Below, one piece after another: positions 44,654 through 53,976 of a stretch of DNA of 64,000 nucleotides. The notes under the pieces were generated by a model. That model was given only the letters and a program-made list of their open reading frames with translations, ran no database searches and was not told where the DNA came from. The translations under genes were made by a program, and so were the position numbers. Source of the stretch: Halomarina oriensis (lineage in GTDB: Archaea; Halobacteriota; Halobacteria; Halobacteriales; Haloarculaceae); the NCBI RefSeq assembly GCF_009791395.1, contig NZ_WSZK01000034.1:62001-126000 (forward strand), written 5' to 3'. The stretch's first letter is position 1; the number at the start of each line of letters is the position of its first letter.

Positions 44654-45019
44654 CGTCCCCTCCGGAGCGCCGCCGGGGCATCCCCCCGAGCGACGGTCCC
44701 GACGGACCGCCGACGCTGCCCCCACCGACGTGTCACACCGTCCGATGTTCTCATACCCGTCGTACAACGCGTCCCTACAAAACCGCTCGCTCGTGGACGT
44801 GTCCGGCGTCACACCGGATGCACCACGGCCGGACCGAGCACGCCCGCTCGCGGGTCGGGACGGTCGTGGCCGTTCGGGGCGGCGACGGGTCACCGCGGTC
44901 GGACACGTCGCCGTCGGTGAGTGTCTCGGTCGCGGCCGCTATCACTGTAGCCTCGCCTCGCCGGTGCTTCAACGCCTGTATGGGCACGACCCATACGGTC
45001 GGCGCGACTCGACCCGTGT
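44654..45019. other. gene-free stretch with a hairpin near 44978-44996
   Basis: About 365 bases lie between divergent genes. GTATGGG and CCCATAC (7-base arms, 5-base loop, 44978-44996) lie 24 bases before the next ATG and may be an operator or RNA hairpin. Nothing else is recognised. Confidence 0.35.
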
Positions 45020-45202
45020 ATGCAGTCAGACAACGACCCGACCCAAGCCGACGTCGCCACCCTCGAACGGGACCTGCTCACCGCCATCGAGAACGTCGCC
45101 GCCAGCGGCGCGATGACCGAAGACGACCGCCACCTACTGAGCTACGAGGCCGAGATGCTGAGCGCGGAACTGCGCGGGTGCATCGAGTACGCCCCGGAGT
45201 GA
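45020..45202 (+). CDS. small acidic helical protein (60 aa)
   Basis: The product, from MQSDNDPTQADVATLERD on, is predicted helical and acidic. It has two likely helices (DVATLERDLLTAIENVAA and DDRHLLSYEAEMLSAELRG). It is soluble and no family is recognised. Haloarchaeal codon use supports it as a real gene. Confidence 0.55.
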   Translation: MQSDNDPTQADVATLERDLLTAIENVAASGAMTEDDRHLLSYEAEMLSAELRGCIEYAPE

Positions 45203-45217
45203 CCCGACGGGGGGTCC

Positions 45218-45907
45218 TCAGGTCCCGGCGTCGGCGGCGAGTTCGACGGCCACCTCGTTCCGGCGGACGAACGGGACCGACCACGGCGCGTCGTAGCCCA
45301 TGAAGAAGGGGTCGCCGGTGACCGACACGTCCGCGTCGTCGAGCGTGTCGAGCAGTTCGTCCATCCGACGGGCGACCCGGCCGTCCGTCGCCCACCACGA
45401 GAACCGGAGGACCGCGAGCGTCCGCTCGGGGACGGCGCTCAGGTCCACGCGACTATCGGTCGGCCGGGGTGCGGTGTCGACGTCGTACGTCGCGGGGAGG
45501 TAGAACCCCATCCGGACCCCCTCGTCTCGTTCGGCCGTCTCGACGGGTGCGGTCATCGCCACCGACTCTCCACGGTCGTCCTTCTCCACCTCGACCGGTG
45601 TGGTCGTCGCTACCGACCGCTCCGTTCCCCCGCCGTCGACCTCGACGGGTGCGGTCATCGCCACGTCCGCCGCGCTCTCGTTGTCGCCCGCGATGTACCG
45701 GAAGAGGCGACGGAACGCCGCGCTCTCCGAGTGAGCGGTCGTCTCGACGAGCGCCGTCTCCGGATACTGCCTGACCTCCACGTCGCCGATGGTCTCGACC
45801 ACGGTGTACGGGACCGTCTCGGTCGTCGCTCGCTGGTAGAGGTTCCACGCGCCGACCGCCGCGAGGACCCCACCGACCGCACCACCCGTCGCCAGCACTC
45901 GGTTCAT
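45218..45907 (-). CDS. SOUL heme-binding family protein
   Basis: This 229-aa protein has an N-terminal hydrophobic helix (VLATGGAVGGVLAAVGAWNLY) that anchors or exports it. The SOUL domain begins YTVVETIGDVEVRQYPETALVET and contains FRYIAGDN and the family phrase VAMTAPVE, here present two or three times (VAMTAPVEVD, SVAMTAPVET). The family binds heme or related tetrapyrroles in animals; the role in archaea is not established. It ends VPFVRRNEVAVEL, as usual for SOUL proteins. Confidence 0.87.
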   Translation of the reverse strand: MNRVLATGGAVGGVLAAVGAWNLYQRATTETVPYTVVETIGDVEVRQYPETALVETTAHSESAAFRRLFRYIAGDNESAADVAMTAPVEVDGGGTERSVATTTPVEVEKDDRGESVAMTAPVETAERDEGVRMGFYLPATYDVDTAPRPTDSRVDLSAVPERTLAVLRFSWWATDGRVARRMDELLDTLDDADVSVTGDPFFMGYDAPWSVPFVRRNEVAVELAADAGT

Positions 45908-46267
45908 ACCGTCCCGAAGGGGACGCGTGGTCTTAACGGGACGCTCGGCGAGCGGTAGCGACCGCCGAACGTCGGTCAGTCGGTCGGTAACTAACCGGCT
46001 GTGGGGTGTCGAACCGGACGACGTGGGTTGTCAGTGTCACCGACTCCACGTCGCTCCTGTCGTATCGGTGGCGGCCGGGCCTGTCACCCCGGTCGACGCC
46101 ACCACCCCTATCGTACCTCCGTTCCTCGCCGAGCCGCGCACATCGGGTAGACGTCGCTCGGTCGTCGCGGTGTCCGGCCGGTCGGCCTCTCCCGAGTCGC
46201 TCGGATGGCCCAAAGCGACGTTTGATGCTCCGGCGTGGTTATCCTCCGAGGCGTCGAACGTCGGGTG

Positions 46268-46960
46268 ATGACGACACGACGGTCCCTGCTGACGTACTGC
46301 GCGCTCGCCACCCTCCCGCTCGCCGGCTGTCTCGGCACCGCCGACCCGGCCGACGACGAGTCGGGGGCCGACACCACCGACCCGACTCCCACGCCGACCC
46401 CGTCGGGGAACACGACCGACGACCTGCCGGGCGGCAACGCGACCGACGACGCTGGTGGCACCCGACTCCGCGGGACGGGCGGTCCCGGCGTCACCGTCGT
46501 CGACACCGACACGGTCGACGCGGCCGTCGAACACGCCGTCGAGGTCGTCACCGACGCCGCGACCGAGGACGCGCCGCCCGGACTGCGCGTCTCGGTCACC
46601 AACACGACCGACGAGACGCTCGCGGTCGGTGAGGGCCGAGCGGTCGTCTTCGCGTACGTCTCGGACACGGCCGGCTCCCTCGTCTTGCTCCCTCCAGAGG
46701 GCGAGTACCCCGCCGAAGCCGGCTGCTGGCGACTCGCGGACCCCGTCGCCGTCACCATGGAGTACCGGACTCGAACGCTCGACCCCGGCGAGACCGCCAC
46801 ACGGGAACTCGACGTCTACGCCCTGCCCGGCGAGGACGCCTGTCTTCCGGTCGGCGAGTACCGTTTCGAGACGACGTTCCGGACCGGCCCGGCCGACGAC
46901 GGGGCGACCGGGGACGCCGCCACCGAGCACTCCTGGGGCTTCTCGGTGCTGCTGGAGTAG
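46268..46960 (+). CDS. Tat lipoprotein of unknown function
   Basis: This 230-aa protein starts at ATG 46268, with GGGTG just upstream. It has a twin-arginine signal (TTRRSLLTYCALATLPLAGC) with the lipid Cys near 21. An acidic Thr/Asp-rich stalk follows, and then one Ig-like domain (LRVSVTNTTDETLAVGEGRAVVF to YRFETTF). Two cysteines (GCWRL and DACLPV) may form a disulphide. The family is unknown. Confidence 0.7.
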   Translation: MTTRRSLLTYCALATLPLAGCLGTADPADDESGADTTDPTPTPTPSGNTTDDLPGGNATDDAGGTRLRGTGGPGVTVVDTDTVDAAVEHAVEVVTDAATEDAPPGLRVSVTNTTDETLAVGEGRAVVFAYVSDTAGSLVLLPPEGEYPAEAGCWRLADPVAVTMEYRTRTLDPGETATRELDVYALPGEDACLPVGEYRFETTFRTGPADDGATGDAATEHSWGFSVLLE

Positions 46961-47032
46961 CTCTCGACGTACCTCCCTCCTCGATGGCTCCCGTTCCGGT
47001 GCGCGACCGACGGGACCACGCGGCCCTCGCGT

Positions 47033-47392
47033 TCACTCGGGGTCGTCCGCGAACTGAAGCAGCGGCAGCACGTCGCTCGCGGTCTCGGACAGTTCGACGT
47101 GCCCCGAGTCGCGGTCGTACTCGACGACGTCGTGGTTGTCGAGTTTCGGGAGGTGGAGATGGACCAGCGACGTGTCGATGGTCCGAAGTCGGTCGTCCTC
47201 GATGTCGGAGGGATGTGTCGCCTGCCGTCCGGCGGCGAGGATGTTCACCAGTTCTTCACGGGTGAGCGCCCCGTCGTCGGCTTCGAGCAGCGCGTGGACG
47301 ACGTGTCGTCGCCGCGGTCGGGACATGAGCGTGAGCGCCTGCTCCTTCGAGAGGTCGTCCGGGGTCCACGACTCCGGCCCTGTACCAGTCAT
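47033..47392 (-). CDS. winged-helix regulator, DUF7344-like
   Basis: The 119-aa protein is a small haloarchaeal winged-helix domain: EQALTLMSRPRRRHVVHALLE is the first helix pair, LTREELVNILAA the recognition region, and LVHLHLPKLDNHDVVEYDRDSGHVELSE the helix and beta-wing. No ligand domain is present. It probably regulates a nearby or unlinked gene; the target is unknown. Confidence 0.75.
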   Translation of the reverse strand: MTGTGPESWTPDDLSKEQALTLMSRPRRRHVVHALLEADDGALTREELVNILAAGRQATHPSDIEDDRLRTIDTSLVHLHLPKLDNHDVVEYDRDSGHVELSETASDVLPLLQFADDPE

Positions 47393-47517
47393 ACTCGTCG
47401 TCGACGCTTCGGCGACGTATTATTACGAGCCACCTATACTGTAACCAGGTCCGAAGCACGCGGTCGAGTCCGCCCCCTCGCCGGTACGATTATGACCCGC
47501 TGGCACCCGTCTCTGCC

Positions 47518-48312
47518 ATGCACGAACCGGACTACGGCGTCGCCGGACGGACCGCCATCGTCACGGGTGCGAGTCAGGGTATCGGGAAGGCCATCGCCGA
47601 GACGCTCGCCGCCAGTGGCGCGAACGTCGTCATCTGCTCGCGTGCGCAAGAGCGCGTCGACCCCGTCGCGGAGGCCATCGACGACGAGTGCGAGGGAACC
47701 GCGCTCGCCGTCGAGTGCAACGTCCGCGAACGCGAGCAGGTCGACGCGCTCGTCGACGCGACCGTCGCGGAGTTCGGTGGGGTCGACGTCCTCGTCAACA
47801 ACGCGGGCGGGGAGTTCGTCGCCCCCTTCGAGGACATCTCGCCGAACGGCTGGAACGCCATCGTCGACCTCAACCTCAACGGCACCGTCCACTGCACGCA
47901 GGTCGCCGGCGAAGTGATGCGCGAGAACGGCGGCGGGAGCATCGTCAACCTCTCGTCGGTCAACGGCCAGCACGCCGCGCCCGGCGAGAGCCACTACGGC
48001 GCGGCGAAGGCCGCCATCATCCGTCTGACCGAGACGCTCGCCGTCGAGTGGGCACCACACGGGATTCGCGTCAACTGCGTCGCCCCCGGTCTGATTCAGA
48101 CGCCGGGCGTCGCCGAGACGCTGGGTATCGACAGCGAGCAGATGCCCGAGCGCGAGGAGGTCGACCGCCGTATCGGGCACGGGGAGGAGATCGCGGACCT
48201 CGTCCAGTTCCTCGTCAGCCCCGCCGCCTCGTTCGTGACCGGCGAGACGGTGACGGCGAAGGGCGTCCCGAAGCCCGGTAACTCGATGAGCGAGGGACTG
48301 GGACTGGAGTGA
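47518..48312 (+). CDS. short-chain dehydrogenase/reductase (FabG-like)
   Basis: This classical SDR of 264 aa has TGASQGIGKA, NNAGG, the catalytic Ser in NLSSVNG and YGAAKAAII with Tyr and Lys, then RVNCVAPGLIQTP. It most resembles 3-oxoacyl-ACP reductase or 2,4-dienoyl-CoA reductase-like enzymes that work on acyl-CoA. The substrate is not determined. It precedes a beta-hydroxyacid-type dehydrogenase on the same strand, 116 bases away. Confidence 0.85.
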   Translation: MHEPDYGVAGRTAIVTGASQGIGKAIAETLAASGANVVICSRAQERVDPVAEAIDDECEGTALAVECNVREREQVDALVDATVAEFGGVDVLVNNAGGEFVAPFEDISPNGWNAIVDLNLNGTVHCTQVAGEVMRENGGGSIVNLSSVNGQHAAPGESHYGAAKAAIIRLTETLAVEWAPHGIRVNCVAPGLIQTPGVAETLGIDSEQMPEREEVDRRIGHGEEIADLVQFLVSPAASFVTGETVTAKGVPKPGNSMSEGLGLE

Positions 48313-48428
48313 CCCCGCTTCGACCGACCGGCGGGCTACGTCGACGCCCGAGTGGGTCGGCGTAACAGCCTGCTCGCCGTGCCGATGCCAATCTCTTAGC
48401 GTGGTCCCGCCGCAGGGTCCGTCGAAGG

Positions 48429-49487
48429 ATGACACCCGCCACGGAGAACGGTACGTACGACGCTATCGACACCGTCGGCCTCGTCGGCGCTGGACGCGTC
48501 GGGCAGTGGTTCGTCACGAAACTCGTCCGCGCGGGCTACGACGTCGTGGTCTCGGACGTGGATGCGGAGGCGGTCGCGGACGCGGTCGACCGCGGCGCAC
48601 GGGCCGCCGAACACCCCGCGGACGCGACGGCACGCTCGAACGTCGTGCTGCTCGCGCTGCCGACCCGCGAGGCCGTCGAGGCGGTGATGGAGGGCGACGA
48701 CGGAGTTCTCGACTCGCTCGACGCCGGGCAGACGGTCGTCGACACCGGCACGACGACGCCGGACGTGGACGTCCACTACCACGGTCGATGCCGTGACCGT
48801 GAGGTGGGCTACGTCGACTGCGGGCTGACTCGCCACGGTCCCGGCCCGACCGACGGCGACGAACCTGCCTACACCTTGTTCGTCGGTGGCGAACGTGAGA
48901 CTTACCAGCGTCTCACCCCGATTTTCGACGCGCTCGGTCACACCCACGAGTTCTTCGGGGGTGTCGGGAACGGTCACGTCGTCAAACTCGGGGTCGTCCT
49001 CCGGGCGTCGATCCGAGCGGCGATGGCCGCCGAGGTCTGTACGTTCCTCTCGCAGAACGGTGTCGACCCGGAGCGGGTCGTCGACCTGCTGGAGTGGGAC
49101 GTCCCGTCCGTGTACGTCGACCCGCCGTACTCGACGAACCGGGGGTTCGAGCGAGCGGTCGAGACCGACGAGGGCGAGACCGAAGGCCGGAGGGTCCGAG
49201 TCGACGAGAGTGGAGCGCGTCCGCGACTCCGGACGTCCTCGTGGGCGAAAGACACCGAGTACGCGCTCGACGTCGCTCGCGCCTCGAACAGCTACGTGCC
49301 GCTCCTGACCGCCGCACACCAGACGCGACTGCTCGCGGAGAACTACGGGGCGGCGCTCGCGGACCACGACCTCGCGTTCGGCGACGAGGCGTGGCAGCCG
49401 TTCCACCTCCGGTCGTTCTACCGTGCGCTCTGTCGCCCACAGGAGGAGTGGCGACGGCTCGGCAGGTGGAATCGAGAGGAGTCGTAA
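48429..49487 (+). CDS. 6-phosphogluconate/3-hydroxyisobutyrate dehydrogenase-like protein
   Basis: This 352-aa NAD(P)-dependent dehydrogenase of the beta-hydroxyacid group has VGLVGAGRVGQWF for the cofactor. VDTGTTTPDV stands where the family has a D-x-x-TT-P motif, and VGNGHVVKLG holds the catalytic Lys. The following N-x-x-N of the family is not kept (VVLRASIRA follows). The C-terminal half is helical, with an acidic insert near 265-285. The substrate is unknown. Confidence 0.82.
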   Translation: MTPATENGTYDAIDTVGLVGAGRVGQWFVTKLVRAGYDVVVSDVDAEAVADAVDRGARAAEHPADATARSNVVLLALPTREAVEAVMEGDDGVLDSLDAGQTVVDTGTTTPDVDVHYHGRCRDREVGYVDCGLTRHGPGPTDGDEPAYTLFVGGERETYQRLTPIFDALGHTHEFFGGVGNGHVVKLGVVLRASIRAAMAAEVCTFLSQNGVDPERVVDLLEWDVPSVYVDPPYSTNRGFERAVETDEGETEGRRVRVDESGARPRLRTSSWAKDTEYALDVARASNSYVPLLTAAHQTRLLAENYGAALADHDLAFGDEAWQPFHLRSFYRALCRPQEEWRRLGRWNREES

Positions 49488-49537
49488 TCGGTTCGAGCGG
49501 AGCTATCCGTCGACGGCGGGTGGAGCGTGCGCCCCGC

Positions 49538-50503
49538 TCAGATGCCCATGGCTTCGATCTGTTCTTGATAGCGGTTGCGGATGGTGACCTCGGTGACCTG
49601 CGCGACGTCTGCGACCTCGCGCTGGGTCTTCTTCTCGTTACAGAGCAGCGAGGCGGCGTAGATGGCCGCGGCGGCGTAGCCCGTCGGGGACTTCCCCGAC
49701 AGCAGACCCTTCTCCGTGGTGACGTTGATGATCTCGTTGGCCTTCGCCTCGACCTCCTCGCTCAGTTCGAGTTCCGAGCAGAACCGCGGGACGTACTTCT
49801 TGGGGTCGACCGGCTCCATCTCCAGACTCAGGCTCTGGGAGATGTAGCGGTAGGTGCGACCGATCTCCTTGCGCTCGACCCGCGAGACCTCGGTGATCTC
49901 CTCGAGCGAGCGCGGGATACCCTCCTTGCGGCAGGCGGCGTAGAGTGCGCTCGTGGCGACGCCCTCGATGGAGCGGCCACGGATGAGGTCCTCGCTCAGC
50001 GCGCGCCGGTAGATGACCGACGCCACCTCTCGGACGGACTGTGGGACGCCCAGTGCGCTGGCCATCCGGTCGATCTCGGAGAGTGCGAACTGGAGGTTCC
50101 GTTCGCCGGCGTCTTTCGTGCGGATACGCTCCTGCCACTTTCGAAGCCGGTGCATCTGACTGCGCTTCTCCGAGGAGAGCGAGCGCCCGTAGGCGTCCTT
50201 GTTCTTCCAGTCGATCTGGGTGGTCAGTCCCTTGTCGTGCATCGTCTGCGTCGTGGGAGCGCCCACGCGCGACTTGCTCTGGCGCTCGGAGTGGTTGAAC
50301 GCCCGCCACTCCGGGCCGGGGTCGATGTTCGTCTCCTCGACGATGAGTCCACACTCGTCACAGACGAGTTCGCGGCCGTCGTCGCTCTTGACGAGTCGGC
50401 CCGACTCACACTCGTCGCACACCCGCTCCCCCTCTGTGCCCTTCGATTGCTCCCCAGCCTCGCTCTCGGGCGCGCGCTCACGCTGTCGGGTGGAGTAGTC
50501 CAT
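49538..50503 (-). CDS. tfb: transcription initiation factor TFB
   Basis: TFB bridges TBP at the TATA box and RNA polymerase. The 321-aa protein is started at ATG 50501-50503, since the true N-terminus ([15 protein letters not shown]) begins there although the frame is open upstream. The zinc ribbon uses Cys 29, 32, 48 and 51. The B-reader and linker segment is [21 protein letters not shown]. Two cyclin folds follow (about 125-215 and 220-315). The helix-turn-helix [21 protein letters not shown] reads the BRE. Haloarchaea carry several TFBs; which one this is cannot be said from sequence alone. Confidence 0.95.
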   Translation of the reverse strand: MDYSTRQRERAPESEAGEQSKGTEGERVCDECESGRLVKSDDGRELVCDECGLIVEETNIDPGPEWRAFNHSERQSKSRVGAPTTQTMHDKGLTTQIDWKNKDAYGRSLSSEKRSQMHRLRKWQERIRTKDAGERNLQFALSEIDRMASALGVPQSVREVASVIYRRALSEDLIRGRSIEGVATSALYAACRKEGIPRSLEEITEVSRVERKEIGRTYRYISQSLSLEMEPVDPKKYVPRFCSELELSEEVEAKANEIINVTTEKGLLSGKSPTGYAAAAIYAASLLCNEKKTQREVADVAQVTEVTIRNRYQEQIEAMGI

Positions 50504-50527
50504 TTCATTCTGTAATGAACAGTTGAA

Positions 50528-50539
50528 GGGCTTAAGCCC
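50528..50539 (-). promoter_or_regulatory. TATA-like box of tfb
   Basis: GGGCTTAAGCCC, a perfect palindrome, is centred 30 bases before the tfb start, as expected for a near-leaderless mRNA. As a palindrome it could also be bound by a regulator. Confidence 0.5.
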
Positions 50540-50737
50540 TCGCCACGAATAGCTATCCGAAACCCGACAGGTCACGTCCGAACCTCGCCGGTCGAACTCC
50601 CGTTTCGAGCTTCGAGAGCACGTCGTGTGGCCGTTGAGCGGTTCCGGGTGACGCCGTACCATGCGGCACGGGCGCACACGTGTCGGCTACCCAGATAACC
50701 CCAAAGCCTGAACTATCTCTGGGTCGTATCTGTCGTC

Positions 50738-51241
50738 ATGGCAGTGACTCAGCGACTCCGAGAGCTACGGGCGGCAGGGAAACACGAGTTGGCCGACACA
50801 CTCGCTGTAGAGGCGCTACGTAACGAGCGCCCGACCGTGACGAGGGCGGGCGACCACGTCCGCGTCTCGACGCGGACGTTCGCCGGCGAGCACGCGCTCT
50901 CCTCGGCGTTCGACCCGACCGACGAGGCGTCCGTACGGGAGGCGCTCGCGCGACGCGGGACCTACGGTCTGGCCGACCACGACGGCCGGACGTTCACGAC
51001 GGGGGCGCTCTACGACGCCGTCGTCGCGGCGATGCTCGACGACGGTGAGGAGTCGGCGTCGAGCGACACCGTAGCGGAGTCCACGCCCGCGCCGTCCGTC
51101 GACACCGGGACGGAGGCCGCGCCCGACCCCGCCGACGCCGACGAACAGGTCGGCCCGGTCGGTCCGGCCGAGTCCTCCCGTCGGCCGACCGCCGTGTTAC
51201 GGCAGGCGGTCGCCGCAGTCCAGAGCCAGTTCCGGAACTGA
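50738..51241 (+). CDS. hypothetical protein, basic helix start and acidic tail (167 aa)
   Basis: The protein begins with a basic amphipathic helix (TQRLRELRAAGKHELADTL). A domain with RPTVTRAGDHVRVSTRTFAGEHALSSAF follows, and then a low-complexity acidic and Thr/Ala/Pro-rich region. The last 20 residues form another possible helix (TAVLRQAVAAVQSQFRN). No family is recognised. It is divergent from tfb across 234 bases. Confidence 0.65.
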   Translation: MAVTQRLRELRAAGKHELADTLAVEALRNERPTVTRAGDHVRVSTRTFAGEHALSSAFDPTDEASVREALARRGTYGLADHDGRTFTTGALYDAVVAAMLDDGEESASSDTVAESTPAPSVDTGTEAAPDPADADEQVGPVGPAESSRRPTAVLRQAVAAVQSQFRN

Positions 51242-51594
51242 CCGACCGTCTCTCGGGTCGTCGCCGTCCTCCCGTCACCTCGGCAGTCGTCCCGCCCCAT
51301 TCCGCCCCGCTTCGGTCCACTTCGGCGAGCAGCGACGGCCGCGCCTCGACTCCTCCATGGCCGGTTCGTCGACCGTCTTCGACGCCGCTCCCCTGTCTCT
51401 AGCGACGGTCGTTCGTGCCGTCGACGTGCAGCGGTGGGTGTCCGCGTCGAGTGGTCGAGCGGGGCGACCACGAGAAACTGACACACGGCGTCGCACTCGT
51501 TCGTTCGAAGGGATGAGCGACTGGAACGTTACCTACGTGATTAGGTGTGGCGCATAACTCCCGGTGTGTTGTTGGGCCGGTCAAGGGAAAACAG
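51242..51594. other. gene-free stretch before the small wHTH gene
   Basis: About 350 bases of Arg/Ser-rich non-coding-like frames. A GGTGTGGCGCATAACTCCCGGTG stretch near 51544 holds weak GTG start options for the next gene. I see no RNA gene or repeat here. Confidence 0.3.
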
Positions 51595-51936
51595 ATGTCG
51601 ATCCATAGCGCGACCCCACCGTTCACGGACGATTCGCCCCGACAGCCAGACGAGACGCTCGGGCGGGTCTTCGAGGACGCCCGTCGTCGCACGCTCCTCC
51701 GCGTGCTGGCGACCTGTACGGGGACCATCGAACTCGACGACCTGACCGACCGGGTCGTCGCCGCGGAGACCGACCACCCGAGTACGGGCGACGACGCCGA
51801 CCGGTTCGACCGGGCGCTCGTCTCGCTGTACCGCTGTCACCTGCCGGCGTTCGTCGCTGCCGACCTCGTCGAACTCGACGAGAGCGGGGGTGTGTTCGTC
51901 ACGCCGCTCACCGAAGTGATAGCGGAGTTGGTGTAG
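51595..51936 (+). CDS. small winged-helix regulator, DUF7344-like
   Basis: This 113-aa protein starts at ATG 51595, 48 bases into a longer GTG frame. DETLGRVFEDARRRTLLRVLATCTG, LDDLTDRVVA and LYRCHLPAFVAADLVELDESGGVFVTP resemble the DUF7344-type winged helix also seen at 47033. It is probably DNA-binding, with unknown targets. Confidence 0.65.
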   Translation: MSIHSATPPFTDDSPRQPDETLGRVFEDARRRTLLRVLATCTGTIELDDLTDRVVAAETDHPSTGDDADRFDRALVSLYRCHLPAFVAADLVELDESGGVFVTPLTEVIAELV

Positions 51937-52003
51937 CGACTCCGGGCGTTCCGTCTCCGACCGCCGTCTGCCGTTCTCGGACCGACGCACTCTCGTGGCC
52001 GGT

Positions 52004-52336
52004 TCAGCTCAGCATCGCCTTCACCAGCGGGTAGGCGAACAGCACGGCGAAGACGAGAAACGCCAACCACGCGACGCCGCTGACGAGACCGGTGATGCCG
52101 GCGAGCAGCCCGCCGACGAACGGAATCAGCCCGAGGACGCCGCCGAAGAACGTGAACAGGATGGCGACCCCGAGTGAGACGAGCGCGTACTTCCCGTAGC
52201 GCATCACGCGGTCGGTCTTCTCCCTGGTTCGGCCGGGACGGTCCATCCCGGTCATCGAGTCGAGGCGGTCCCCGGCACGACTCCGGACGCTCTCGTCCGA
52301 ACCGCTGTGGGTCCGCTCGGCTGACTTCTCGCTCAT
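52004..52336 (-). CDS. small membrane protein (110 aa)
   Basis: An N-terminal charged, soluble region of about 48 residues is followed by two hydrophobic segments (YALVSLGVAILFTFFGGVLGLIPFVGG and GLVSGVAWLAFLVFAVLFAYPLV). It is like DUF-type small membrane proteins of haloarchaea; the function is unknown. It is transcribed towards the wHTH gene and lies beyond the MFS gene. Confidence 0.65.
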   Translation of the reverse strand: MSEKSAERTHSGSDESVRSRAGDRLDSMTGMDRPGRTREKTDRVMRYGKYALVSLGVAILFTFFGGVLGLIPFVGGLLAGITGLVSGVAWLAFLVFAVLFAYPLVKAMLS

Positions 52337-52412
52337 AATCCAGTTCCGTTACCGACACGTGTAAGCTTACCGTCGGTCCCCGCGGCGGCGACTCCCGTCG
52401 TCGTCGCCCACG

Positions 52413-53771
52413 TCACGGGCGTCCCCCCGTCTCGCCGGTCGTGGGTTCCGTCCCGGACCGCACCAGCGGGCCGGCGGCGACGACCAGCGTGAGGACGACC
52501 GCGCCGGCACAGAGCCAGTACGTCGCCTCGAAGCCGAACCAGGTGTCGACCATCGGGACGGCGAGCAGCGGGCCGAGACTCAGTCCCACGTCGCCCATGA
52601 TGTTGTAGACGCTCCCCATGCGCCCGATCTCCTCGCCGGGGGTGATGTCGCCCAGAATCGCCAGGAGCGCCGGCCCGCCCCCACCGGTCCCCATCCCGAT
52701 GAGTGCGGTCCCGCCGAACAGGCCGAGGAGGGTCGGCACCGCGGCGAGCACGGCGAGTCCGGTCCCCATCGCCAGAAAGGCCGGGACGAGGACGTACGCC
52801 CGGTTCGACAGGCTATCGGAGACCCGACCGCTGAGGAACGTCGTGGCGCTCGACGTGACGACGCCGACGCCCAGGACCACACCGCTGATACCGGCCGCGT
52901 CGAGGACGCCCAGTTCGACTCCGGTCGCCGCGGCGTACTTCACCACCGTCGCCAACAGCACCCCACCGAAGGTGAACCGGATGGTCATGTTCCCGATGCC
53001 GATGGGGAGGACGCGAGGCTCCCGGCGGACCATCGCGGGCAACTGCCGGAGACGTGTCCGCCCTTCCGTCGAGGGAGCCACGTCCGGGAGGACGACCAGC
53101 GCGACGAACCCGGCGAGCACGGCGAGGACACCGGCGGTCAAAAACGCCTCCTCGATACCCAGCAGGTCGGCCATCAGTCCCCCGACGACCAGTCCCGTCG
53201 GGAAGCCGAGCGACTGGCCGCCGCGCATGTAGCCGAGCCACCGCCCACGGTTGCCCGTCGTCGTGACGTGGGTGATGGTGGCGAACGCACCGAGGAAGAC
53301 GAACGCGCTGCCGAACCCCCACATCGTTCGCGCGAGCAGGAAGACCGCCGCCGCGTTCGAGACGGGCCCGACACCCGGCAACGTGGCGAGCGTCCCCGCC
53401 GGAACCGAGAGCCCCGCGACGTAGCCGAACGGAGCGAGCCCCTGGACGAACAGGCCCGCTATCATCGGTCGGCGTGCACCGACGCTGTCGACGACCGTCC
53501 CGGCCGGCGCGTTCATGAACAGGCGGGCGATGCGGTTCGCCGAGAGGATGACACCGAGCACGACCGCGCTGATGCCGAGCAGGTCGTCGAGCAACGGGAG
53601 CGTCGGGTAGGCGACGCCCGTCGCAACGCCGCCGAAGAACACGCCCGCGACGACCGCGAGCGCGATGGTCCGGATCTCGCGTGGCTCAAACTGCACGTCG
53701 GCGTCCGACCGCCGAGTGCCGTCGCCGTCGTCCTCCCGGACGCCGCTGGTCTCCGACCCGTCCGGTGTCAC
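52413..53771 (-). CDS. MFS transporter
   Basis: This 452-aa protein starts at GTG 53771. About 12 helices are visible, with an acidic N-terminus (SDADVQFEPREI). The family's A-motif-like loop is NRIARLFMNAPAGTVVDSVGARRP between helices 2 and 3, and NRGRWLGYMRGGQSLGFPTGLVVGG lies later. The type is that of drug/H+ antiporters or unclassified major facilitator exporters. The substrate is not predictable. Confidence 0.85.
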   Translation of the reverse strand: MTPDGSETSGVREDDGDGTRRSDADVQFEPREIRTIALAVVAGVFFGGVATGVAYPTLPLLDDLLGISAVVLGVILSANRIARLFMNAPAGTVVDSVGARRPMIAGLFVQGLAPFGYVAGLSVPAGTLATLPGVGPVSNAAAVFLLARTMWGFGSAFVFLGAFATITHVTTTGNRGRWLGYMRGGQSLGFPTGLVVGGLMADLLGIEEAFLTAGVLAVLAGFVALVVLPDVAPSTEGRTRLRQLPAMVRREPRVLPIGIGNMTIRFTFGGVLLATVVKYAAATGVELGVLDAAGISGVVLGVGVVTSSATTFLSGRVSDSLSNRAYVLVPAFLAMGTGLAVLAAVPTLLGLFGGTALIGMGTGGGGPALLAILGDITPGEEIGRMGSVYNIMGDVGLSLGPLLAVPMVDTWFGFEATYWLCAGAVVLTLVVAAGPLVRSGTEPTTGETGGRP

Positions 53772-53976
53772 GGCCGCTCTCCCTCCACGACTCGACTCTT
53801 GGGGTGAGACGACGCCGTCACTGCACGGAGATACCGGTCGCGTCGGTTAACAGTTACTCGGGCCGAAGCGAGCGCTCTCGATAACACCGATGGTCGGACG
53901 AGGCTGCAGTATAGCAACCATCGTTGTCTCAGTCACCGGAATACTTGTATGTTGTTAACACGATACGACGTAGGAG

